This document shows positions 10,046-18,541 of a stretch of DNA of 64,000 nt, piece after piece. The notes under the pieces are model-generated. The model saw only the letters and a list, made by a program, of their open reading frames with translations, was not told the origin of the DNA and did no database searches. The stretch lies in assembly GCA_020744425.1 (NCBI GenBank), contig JAGMUV010000037.1, positions 248,001 through 312,000 on the forward strand, given 5' to 3'. Both the position numbers and the translations under genes were made by a program. The first letter of the stretch is position 1. Each line of letters opens with the position of its first letter. This DNA comes from Dactylonectria macrodidyma. Taxonomy: Eukaryota; Ascomycota; Sordariomycetes; Hypocreales; Nectriaceae.

Positions 10046-11281
10046 ATGGCCCCAACTCTTCTGTACCACCCCGGCCGGGCCCGTACTCAACATGCCACGA
10101 TCTTACGGGATAACCCCTCTTGGGTCTCCTGTCCGTATTGTGGCACCCTCCTAGCCGACAAGCCCTCCAACGCTTCCTCTGACGATGGCTTGAAGGGGTG
10201 GACTTCCAGAACCTACCCGGCCGAACCCGAAAGGCCTTTAAAGCGAGCGAACGCCCCCAACCCGGCACTGTACGCCTCAAACGCCGAGTCGCCCGCGGTG
10301 TCTACTCATCGAGCCGGCGCAACCGCTTTCTCTTCTGCCCTTCGAGAAGCTGATAAAGCCCGCCAGACTAGCATTCAGAACGACAAGAGTAAGGCCGAAC
10401 GGAGTAGTACGGAGCTTACGCAGCCCCGTAAGATCGGGATTTCGTTGTACTTGTACGCTGGGAATTACTGTACGGCCCAGTCTGGTGGTATCGAGACTCT
10501 TGAGTGGTTCGACGTCATGGCCGTACATAGGTTTCCGATGGCCGTACAGTTCAGTACGACCCTGGAAATGGATACACACCAGCAGTTGATGTCAGCCATC
10601 ATCAAACGGTTCTTCTCGAATTCGGGGGAGTGGGCGAAACTAGCTGAACGGGAGTGGACAGCTATTCCTATCGATGGGAAGCCACTAAGCCTGAACTTGA
10701 ACGTTCGGTTCTGTGAGGCGACGTACGAGTCCACTCAGCTATGGGCATTCCTGTTGCAGACAGGACTTCTACCTCGGTCGGAAATCCGCCTACACCTACG
10801 TACTGGCATCTCGGCCGAACAACCAGAACGGGATGAAAAGGTCAGTACGAAGGGGAAAAGGACCGTACTGGCCCAGCCACAAGGACGTAAGCGCAATACG
10901 TCCGAGTCACTGGCTAGTATTACAGTCAAGGTCGAGAAACAGTCTACTTCAACAGCCAAACGAATCAAAACGGAAGCGGATGGGCCAGTACAGAAGGCCA
11001 ACAAGAAGGTAGCCATACCGGTCAAGGCCGAGGCCAGCGGGTCAACTCAACAGGATTCAGTCAAAGCGGGGATGAACGGCCCCGTCCGGGGGGTAAAGAT
11101 CAAGGACGGGACGGACAAGCCTGTTCGGCGGACATCTGAAGGATGTAGTATAGACGACGATTGTGAAGATCCCTTTGGGGATAACCCTTTGCAGTCCGAC
11201 CCCTTCGAAGTATTCAAGGGTACACGTTCGCACGCGAAAGGTTCTGAACAGGCCTTCCAGGAAACTACAGACCTCGCTTGA
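10046..11281 (+). CDS. Unrecognised 411-residue protein of the integrase module
   Basis: A single exon from ATG 10046 to TGA 11281. I do not recognise the family. Visible features are a CPYCG pair near residue 30 (half a possible zinc site), a folded-looking middle of about residues 130-250 (GISLYLYAGNY, then FDVMAVHRFPMAVQF, then LWAFLLQTGLLPRSEIRLHL), and a Lys/Arg-rich, low-complexity C-terminal third with several KVE/KTE and RKR-type stretches suggesting a nuclear protein. It lies tail to tail with the integrase gene, only 3 bp from its stop. The shared word usage (CGTAC, GTACGG, GGGGGCG) suggests the two genes travel together. A DNA-binding accessory role is a guess from the basic tail. 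Confidence 0.7.
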   Translation: MAPTLLYHPGRARTQHATILRDNPSWVSCPYCGTLLADKPSNASSDDGLKGWTSRTYPAEPERPLKRANAPNPALYASNAESPAVSTHRAGATAFSSALREADKARQTSIQNDKSKAERSSTELTQPRKIGISLYLYAGNYCTAQSGGIETLEWFDVMAVHRFPMAVQFSTTLEMDTHQQLMSAIIKRFFSNSGEWAKLAEREWTAIPIDGKPLSLNLNVRFCEATYESTQLWAFLLQTGLLPRSEIRLHLRTGISAEQPERDEKVSTKGKRTVLAQPQGRKRNTSESLASITVKVEKQSTSTAKRIKTEADGPVQKANKKVAIPVKAEASGSTQQDSVKAGMNGPVRGVKIKDGTDKPVRRTSEGCSIDDDCEDPFGDNPLQSDPFEVFKGTRSHAKGSEQAFQETTDLA

Positions 11282-11284
11282 TAG

Positions 11285-12952
11285 CTAGTTTCGAGCTGAC
11301 CCTGTCTCCGAATTTACATCCCATTCGTTATCGGAATCGTCCGTTCCCCCACGAACATGCCAGTCCAGATCAAATCCTCGTGTCCTCAGCTCGTCCTCTA
11401 GATGTCGAATACCTCCAGTTGGCGGCTCCTGGAGGTGTAATCGTGGGTCGACTCCGGATTTATGGTGGTCCTCAAGTTGTTCACGTAAGTAAATGTACGA
11501 GCGATAAAGAGGAATATCGACACCATTTACACGGCGCTGTTCGCTCCCATCCCTGACTGAACGGCTGAGTACGGACTTGCAGAGCGCCAATACCTCGGTA
11601 GAGAGATACGACGATAGATCGAATGATCTATGACCAAGAAGCTCCTCCATCTCCTCTAGTACGGCTGGAATGATTGGCTCCGCGAAATCCTCCGTACTGG
11701 ACTGTTCGGGGTGGTGAAAGAGGATGTACGGGACCCCAGGGACAACATGAGGTCGGTTGGGCTGTTTACGGATGTAATGGTTATTCCATACCCGTACGAA
11801 GCCGCGCAGGTCCGTATCTAAGGGTTCCATATATATATAGAGAAGGGCAATCTGATCGTAGATATGACTGGGTTCGAAAAGCCCTACTGTATGTAGGGCT
11901 CCAAAGACCGTCTAAACATGTCAGTACGGAGCGCGTCTAGGGGTACTCGGGGGCGTATAATAGTATCTTACCCGCCAGAACTGCGAACGGCCTTTACAAA
12001 GACGATTCCACCAGCTTTCGATCTTGACGTTGTGGATGCTCTTGCCGTATACAAAACAGTCCTTGAACTTGATCGGTACGGCCTCCCCCGTGAGAGGTTG
12101 TATCCGTTCGCGCCCGATGTGACTCGAGTGATACCAATGGAGGCCAGCAACAACCGGAGTTTCCTTCCCACGATCAGCCCGTATAATCCGCGGCGTAAAG
12201 CCACGTTCGCGAATGATCGAAAGGTATTGGAGGCCAACGCCGATAGACGTGTGCGTACTAAAGCCAACGAAAAACCAAGGGATATATCTCGAGTAGGTGT
12301 CAATCCCAGCGTAGATCTCAAAGCCGTACGGCTTTAATTTATCGTAGGCATCGATAGACCAGATAAAGTTAGGCCCAGGGCAGGTCCAGCCCGTACGGCG
12401 CCGTCTGAACTCGACCAGCCGGTCTCGGAAGCTCCTCTGGTGGACTTCTTTGTAGGCAGAGTAAAGGACATCTCGGCTTGTAGAGAATCCTTGCTGGCGC
12501 AGCTTCGTTCGGAGGTATTCGCGTCCGTAACCTGCCAAACGGCGCGTTGGATCAACCGCTCGGGCGATACGACTGATGGCTTGTTCTCGCAGGGTAATGT
12601 TTTCCTCTCGAGTATGCCGCTTTCGGAGGTCCATCTCTTGGCGTAGCCGTACGAGGCCTTTTTGGGTAATAGAAAACCCCTTAGATTGTAGCACTTGGAG
12701 CAACCGTTCGTCCGTAAGGTAGTGTTCGAAGAAGTGGAAGCGTAAACGGTCCCGGAGGGCGTCAGTCACTTCCGTACGGCCCTCACGTTGGAAGCCCCAG
12801 ATTCGAAGGAAGCGCTTCAAGGTAGTATCGGAAACAGGAACGTTCAAATCCGTCCGGAGCCATTCGCATAAGGCCGCGTTCGTCCAGCGTAGTTGCCATT
12901 TCCCACGGATTTGTTCCCGGTACGGCTCGAGATCGATCCTCTGTCGTGGCAT
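11285..12952 (-). CDS. Integrase-type DDE recombinase (rve-like core), two exons
   Basis: Exons 12952-11972 and 11911-11285 join in frame across a 60-bp intron to 535 residues. The N-terminus (about 20-60) looks like a helix-turn-helix (WLRTDLNVPVSDTTLKRFL). The catalytic core shows WSIDAYDKL (Asp near 200), IIRADRGKE (Asp near 260) and NVKIESWWNR (Glu near 312). This D-D-E spacing and the DxYDK...YxGIDxYSRY signature match the RNase H-fold integrase core proteins common in fungi. The C-terminal part (VRVWNNHYIRKQPNRPHVV) is also typical of that group. It is probably the transposase of the 9.9-14.4 kb module. The frame is open throughout. Confidence 0.8.
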
Positions 12953-13115
12953 TAGGTCGGCGTGTTCGGGGACGTTCGGGGGCGTATAGAAGATATTTCA
13001 ATGATTAAATAATAAAATGTTAAGACAGAATTAGATGCGTAGGGGAAAGAAAAATAAAGACCATAAGGTCCATTTCTGGGCCGTACGGGGGGTTTCGCCC
13101 CCGTACGGAGCCGGA

Positions 13116-14401
13116 CTATCTGAAATTCCGAAAGACCAAAACGGTCATGAATGAACGTGGGGAGCTCACATTCCCGAACAGGTCTGTTCGTCCAACCCCC
13201 CCCAAAGAGAAAAAAGTGTGCAGACAAGAACGGTAGGTCGAAAACCCTTTCCGAAAACATGATGCCGACCGACCATGCGAAGCCAGACGGGGCCGGTCGC
13301 CGGGTATACTGTCCTGAACGCTAACGAAAATGACTTGATCAGAATCAGACTCATCTAGAAAAAGTTAGCCCTCCGTTCAAAGCTGTACGGGCCTGCACGC
13401 TCCCGTATAGGGATGGACGGGGATGTACATACCAGTCTCGTCCTCAACATCGTCGGTAACCTTATTAAAGACGTCCGCGAGCGTACGGAGGTGCTTTAGG
13501 GGGACAGAACGGATGGCGTCAAGAATGTCATCGTCATCGTCAAGGGCCTTACGCTTACGGCCGCGCTTCTTACCCCTAGGCTTAGCATCTCCGTCCTTGA
13601 CTAAAAGAATATGTCAGAACGGGAGCGAACTGGCTAGAACGGGGAAGAACGGGGGCAAACGGGGGCGTACGTACCGTAGAGAGTGCAGCGCTTAGCCGCG
13701 GTTGTAGCGAGAGTTCGCGCAGGCACCATTGATCTGAACGCAGCTGTCGAACGGGCCGAAACCCCTCCGGCAGGGGCCGCACGCGTCCGTTCCGGACCGT
13801 AAGTTGCCGTACAGATGGTGGAAGGCCGCGTAACAATTGGCACCCCGCTTTAGGCTGTGATTGTTGCAGTAAGCGGTTCCGTCCGCGCCCGGACGGGTAC
13901 GGACGCCCATGATGCGCTTCGCTTGATCTAACGTGAACGTAAGCGTACTTTATCACATAATGCCGTACGGCTACGGGTGGAAGCGAAAGACAAACCTTAA
14001 AGTAGTTCTGGGCGAGCGCACGAACGGCGGTGGAAACATTCTTGGAGAGGTCTGGCGGACGGGTTAGAACTGGCGTGAGCGGGTAAAAACGGGCAAGAAC
14101 GGGAGCGTACGCTTAAGGAACCAGGCGGTTAAATGCTCGCTAACGGTCTCGTCCGGCTGGTCATCCTCTAGCTCCACGTTCGGGAGCCGATGGCCGTGAA
14201 TGCGAGTGTCCGGGGGCGTCCAGCTAGGATGGTTGGGGGAACCCAGGGCTGGAAGTCGGGCAGCTCCGAACAGGCGCGTCCGCTGTCGTTCGAGGCCGAG
14301 CCGCCTCCGTTCCGGGCCGGAGCGTCGTTCGGGGCCGGAGCGGTTCCAGACGTGCCCTTTCCACCCTTTCTGCCCTTACTGGAGCGAGATCCGCGGGGCA
14401 T
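13116..14401 (-). pseudogene. Cys-rich multi-exon gene of the module, with frame breaks
   Basis: Several blocks read as protein in order on the minus strand: a basic N-terminus (MPRGSRSSKGRKGGKG), ELEDDQPDETVSEHLTAWF, NVSTAVRALAQNYFK, a Cys block (CGPCRRGFGPFDSCVQ, GACANSRYNRG, KRCTLY), a basic stretch (GKKRGRKRKALDDDDDILDA) and VPLKHLRTLADVFNK. The C-x-x-C-x-R-G-x-G-P-F-x-x-C pattern recurs in fungal hypothetical proteins whose function I do not know. At least two joins need a frame change not explained by a good splice site: near 14200-14250 and within NSRYNRG/AKRCTLY at about 13695. The gene is therefore probably decayed. Intron-like spacers carry repeated CCCCGTTC words. Exact exon ends are uncertain. 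Confidence 0.45.
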
Positions 14402-15099
14402 TGTCGTTCGGGGGTGTTCGGGAGCGGAGGCGTACGGAAAATTGTACGAAAAATGGCTATCGACAAACTGAGCCTGTACGCGAGTGTTGGCATATGTACG
14501 GAGCAGAACGGGGGTGGGGGGAATGGGTAAAATGTGAATGATGAAGTTCAGGTGGAGGCCGGAAGGAGCCGTACGGGACCGTACGAGATGTGGATTTCGC
14601 GTGGAAGGTGGGGCAAAAAAACGGGTTTTGGGTAACTGCGGAAACTGCTGAAAAAGGCCAGAAAAGGCAAGAACCAGAACAAAGGCCGGGCAGGCGCCCA
14701 GGCACGTGACTGCCAGGCAAGGGAGTAGGCCAGTTGACCGTCGCAATTGAGCGCCTGCACGGAAGCGATCGCGATAGCCCATTTCTGGACGGTTCTGAAC
14801 GCGAAAACGACGCTGCGTATTGACCTGATCGCTCCCGATCGGCGGCGTATGCAGCAAGAGGGTATTGTGTAGGCGCGGGGGTGGAAATGCAGTAGTCGGG
14901 GTAGAACCTACCTGGTCGATTGAATTGGTTGGGAGGGAAAAAGAGCGTTAAAGGAAGGGCTGGAAGGCTGGGATAGTATAAGTCCCATAATTCCTGGAAT
15001 TTCAAGTAATTCTATTGGCTTTTGCCTAATTGGTACTAGCGGCTTGCATCTAGCCAGTGGTTGCCACTGCCCGCGGCTGCCGTGGACCTATCCTAAAAA
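14402..15099. other. Right flank of the integrase module
   Basis: GTACGG and AACGGGGG-type words continue to about 14,590 and then fade. Minus-strand open frames at 14457-15005 are proline/serine-rich without recognisable domains and are probably not coding. No clear inverted partner for the left edge of the module was found. Confidence 0.4.
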
Positions 15100-15231
15100 T
15101 CGTTTTGACCCAGTGTAAGATATAGCCTTCCGTAGGATTAGCCAATCCACTAGAATTTTGCCAGTGGAGTGGACGGTGGAATCCACGAGTGGATCCACTG
15201 CGTGGATTGAGTGGAGTGGCTTTCAACCCTG
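15100..15231. repeat. hAT terminus (CAACCCTG end) with GTGGATT words
   Basis: CGTTTTGACCCAGTG, CCTTCCGTA and several GTGGATT words lead to GAGTGGCTTTCAACCCTG at 15231. That end is the inverse of CAGGGTTGAAAGCCACTC at 8275 and 60023. The flanks of 8275 and 15231 (CGTGTATG versus CCTACAGC) do not match, so they are not the two ends of one simple insertion. Confidence 0.6.
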
Positions 15232-15270
15232 CCTACAGCTATTTCAACAATTTCTTCCTGAGCAGCTACC

Positions 15271-15482
15271 GTAGAAACTCGAGAAATTGGCCCTCTTGGC
15301 ATTTCCACTTTTTACTCCATTATGTACGTTAAACAGCCTAGCCGCCGCCTCCGCCCCAGGTTGCACAAATCAAAGACGCAGATGCATTTGTTATCTCCCT
15401 CTTATATCCAGAGCAGCCATTGGCTGTTCGTGCATCTGAGGAGGCCCACTTTGCCAAGAGGGCCAATTTCTCGAGTTTCTAC
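15271..15482. mobile_element. 212-bp foldback/MITE-like inverted repeat
   Basis: A perfect 31-bp inverted repeat (beginning GTAGAAACTCGAGAAATTGG) lies at 15271-15301 and 15452-15482 around a 150-bp centre. It is non-coding. No convincing target duplication was found outside the arms, so the family is unassigned. Confidence 0.55.
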
Positions 15483-15587
15483 CGACCCATGGGAGCGATC
15501 TCGATCTCTTGAAATCTCATTATTTATCTTCTTTATAACTTTTGAAATACCCGGTGGCCGCTTGGCGGAGATTCAGGCCTTTGGCGG

Positions 15588-17000
15588 ATGTCTGGTGCTG
15601 CGAACCCCGCATCAGACGTCATTGTTGTCATGGAAGGCGAACCCGATGTTCCGGGCGGGGGATATCATCGTCCCCTGCGAAAAAGGACCAGAACGACGAG
15701 GGCATTGGAATGCGAGCAGCAAAAAGGCGATATAGAATGGCAGGAGGAGGAGAGCAGCGAGGGAGCTCTGAGTCACACGCGAACTAAGAAAAGAGCCACG
15801 CCTAAGGCAGCTGGCAACATGACTGAGGCTATCCAGGGCCTGAAGCGACTCCTGGAACAAGATTTCAATAAGAGGATGGAAACAATGAAGGCAGAGTTTC
15901 AGCTCGAGTTTACCAAACTTAGCGACCGCATGGCTGAGGAAGTCACCAGAACCACGGCCCAGATGGCACAAGAATTATCACAAGTCCGAGAGCAGCTTAC
16001 CCAGGTTTGCGGCGAGCTGGAGCAGACCCGACTACAGCTGGATGCACTGAACAAGGCCCAGACACCACGACCGCCGGGTCAGACATATGCAGACGTGGCC
16101 AGAATAACACCTATCAGTACTCCCACCCAATCTCCATCTTCGGCCCGTTTGGCAACTCCAGAACCGGTGTTCTGCACGGTAGACACATCTAGGGTGCCCG
16201 AAGGTCATATTGGAGATGCTACGCCTGCAGTGCTACGCAGGACCGTTGAACAGGAAATGCGAACGTCTAGCAACCAGCCCAGTTGGCGATGTGTTGCAGT
16301 GACCAGAGATGGGCGAAATACCAACCGCCTGAGGGTGATTGGTAGGAACGAGGAAGAACTGAAGAGGATCAAAACCATTATTGAAGCCAAGAAGGCTCCA
16401 GGTGCGAGAGTGCTCCGAGACCAACTGTACCCAGTCAAAGTTGACAACATCAACCGTGCTGCCGTTCTCGACCGGGAAGGCAAGGTCCTTCCTGGAGCGA
16501 TGGACGCTTTGAGCCAAGAGAATGAAGTCCAAATTGCCAAGATGGTTTGGTTGAGTCGAAAGGACAACACAAAGGCTTATGGATCCATGGTGGTATACCT
16601 CACCAAAAGCAACGATGCCAGGAGACTCTTGCAGGAACACTACTTCCTTGCAGCTGGTGAATCGGCATATACCAGCGCGTTTGAGCGGAGAACTGGTCCG
16701 GTACAATGCTACAACTGCCAGGAGCTTGGTCACAAGGCCTTCTCGTGCAGCAAGAATCGGGTATGCGCGAGATGCGCCGCCGAAGGCCATCACCTTCTCG
16801 AGATTGAGTATGCATGTTACTTGTTGGCTGGTGACACGGTGGTTGACATAGATTTTGTCGCGAGTAGGAGAGACAGCGGGTCAGTACGTCGGGACCCATG
16901 CCATGTACGCACAAGAATGGAGGAGATAACAGCGCATGCTACGAAACTTTGGGAGGATAGGCGACCGCACTCACGACGGATGGGTCTCTACATAGGTTAA
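15588..17000 (+). CDS. Tad-like LINE ORF1 (Gag), 3' part replaced
   Basis: The open frame has a leader (SGAANPASDVIVV, GGYHRPLRKRTRTTR), a long coiled coil (about residues 75-150), QTYADVARI as in Tad/LINE Gag proteins, a conserved mid-domain and a CCHC knuckle (CYNCQELGHKAFSC) followed by CARCAAEGHH near residue 405. After that the sequence no longer follows Gag, and no reverse transcriptase frame follows. The element is therefore broken at about 16,800. The 5' leader (15510-15720) is also present inside Helitrons H1 and H3. Confidence 0.8.
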   Translation: MSGAANPASDVIVVMEGEPDVPGGGYHRPLRKRTRTTRALECEQQKGDIEWQEEESSEGALSHTRTKKRATPKAAGNMTEAIQGLKRLLEQDFNKRMETMKAEFQLEFTKLSDRMAEEVTRTTAQMAQELSQVREQLTQVCGELEQTRLQLDALNKAQTPRPPGQTYADVARITPISTPTQSPSSARLATPEPVFCTVDTSRVPEGHIGDATPAVLRRTVEQEMRTSSNQPSWRCVAVTRDGRNTNRLRVIGRNEEELKRIKTIIEAKKAPGARVLRDQLYPVKVDNINRAAVLDREGKVLPGAMDALSQENEVQIAKMVWLSRKDNTKAYGSMVVYLTKSNDARRLLQEHYFLAAGESAYTSAFERRTGPVQCYNCQELGHKAFSCSKNRVCARCAAEGHHLLEIEYACYLLAGDTVVDIDFVASRRDSGSVRRDPCHVRTRMEEITAHATKLWEDRRPHSRRMGLYIG

Positions 17001-18337
17001 TAATCCAACACCAGCTTGCTCCTTAAGCCCACCCCCGCAGCCAACCCACAGCCCCATCCTCGATGGCCATCTTCAGGATCCTGTCCTGTTGGTAGACCGA
17101 CTCGCGCGTCCGTTCTCTCGGGCTATATAGAAAGTGTCGTAGCCGCAGCCCGCCCACCCAGCCTTCCGTCGCTTCCATTATGCCGCGCCCCGCAGACCGT
17201 CAGATCTGTTTCGCGCTACTTCGCAAGATCTCTCTTGCAAGGCCGACCGTGTCTCGCAGGAGTTTGTCCACTTGCATCCTCTCTGTACCCAGAACAGCCG
17301 AGCAACGCAGTTTCGCCCCTCCTACTAACCAATGCGCCTTGTCGTTTTCTATGCGGGTTCAAGAGTGCCGTTCCTTCTCGTTCGTTTTCGCCGTGACTCT
17401 TCACGCTTCCCGTCGCTTATCCCGCGTGTCTTGGTGTCCTTACAGCAGAGCAGCCCAGAAACACCCCGGGGGCATCCGCTTCCACGACCCATATGTCCAT
17501 CGTTTGTAGGCTCGATTTCGCGGTCGCGTTTCGGGCGGTTTTAAAGTGTTCCCTTGTTGCTTGTGAAGGGTAGGGCTCGTAGCCCTATCGCGCAATCACC
17601 GCCCAAACCAGCGGACAAGTGCTGGTCGGTGATGACTCTTCTTAGCTCTGCGAATCCCTCCAGGTTCCCAGGCGGCACCGCGAGGAGGCGAGAGTCGTCG
17701 CCGGCCTGTAGGCTTAATGTCGTGGTGAGAATTGTTTCAGAAGGATATTCGTATCGCAACCCATGTTTTTGAAGCCTGGCCTAATATGAGTGGGGCCGCA
17801 ATGCGTTGCGAGGGGTTACCCGCCGGAAACCGTTTTAGCCAATGTCTTCGTCAGCGTGCATTCCGGTGCTTCCACTTCCTCTGTCGCATGAAGAACAAAA
17901 ACTTTGCCAATGATGTTGCCATGTCCGATTTAGTAGAATATTAATAAATCAAAAATCCCCCGTCAATTAATAATACTTTTGTCTCTATGTATCATTGTGG
18001 CTGATTCCTACCCCATTCAATGCCCCGCTCGACAGTCAACCAAACGCTCTGGAATGCACGTTCCAACCTGAAACCCGAAGCCCAGTATTCCCTCCCTCCC
18101 TACAAACTACGTCTCGTTCGTTGTCGGGATCTGTCTTTGAAGGAAGACGCAGGCGGGCATGTTTATTTGTGGGCGAATGGCGCCAACGGTAATAATAACG
18201 CTGATGTGAGAAGAAGATTGCGACGCCAGAGTGAAAAGCTTTGCAGGCAAGAACAATAAGGCGGTGAGAACCGACAGAATACTACGTCGATGTGACATTA
18301 CCTCAGCAAGCTAATAATACTACGAGTTACTGTAAGG
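17001..18337. other. Intergenic upstream of the Gcn5 gene
   Basis: CT-rich sequence up to about 17,550 and mixed sequence after it. Open frames on both strands are short and unsupported. No LINE ORF2 follows the Gag remnant. I see no recognisable gene. Confidence 0.4.
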
Positions 18338-18348
18338 TACCCTTGTGA

Positions 18349-18394
18349 AGGCCCTCTGGGGTGTGTCCCCCCGGGCGAAATAAAATCCTTACCT
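18349..18394 (+). mobile_element. 46-bp LINE 3' micro-insertion with 11-bp TSD
   Basis: AGGCCCTCTGGGGTGTGTCC and CCCCGGGCGAAATAAAA with a CCTTA-type tail sit between exact copies of TACCCTTGTGA (18338-18348 and 18395-18405). It is the same LINE 3' end as 353-445, cut even shorter. Confidence 0.75.
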
Positions 18395-18541
18395 TACCCT
18401 TGTGAGGGATAATCTTAGCTGAAAGTAATCTGTAGTTACACGTAACCCGGCGTATCGAGGTAATTCTACAACCTGCCTTCTCGCTTGGTAGATGTTTTGC
18501 TGATATTTTTAGGCGTTGGTTAAGGCCCGAAGCATAACGCG

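Noticed and set aside
10044..14600. Bacterial origin for the GC-rich integrase module
   Set aside because: The integrase gene has a spliceosomal-type intron and its closest recognisable family is eukaryotic. High GC and odd word use alone do not support bacterial transfer.
14457..15005. A 182-codon minus-strand frame
   Set aside because: It is Pro/Ser-rich without a domain, overlaps another long frame and extends into sequence lacking splice or start context.
8275..15231. One large hAT element bounded by CAGGGTTG at 8275 and CAACCCTG at 15231
   Set aside because: The flanking octamers do not match, and the interior contains an unrelated integrase module and an extra inverted hAT end. Separate insertions explain it better.
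17016..17544. Overlapping plus-strand frames after the LINE Gag, possibly ORF2 start
   Set aside because: No endonuclease or reverse transcriptase motif appears. The sequence is CT-rich and open in several frames at once.
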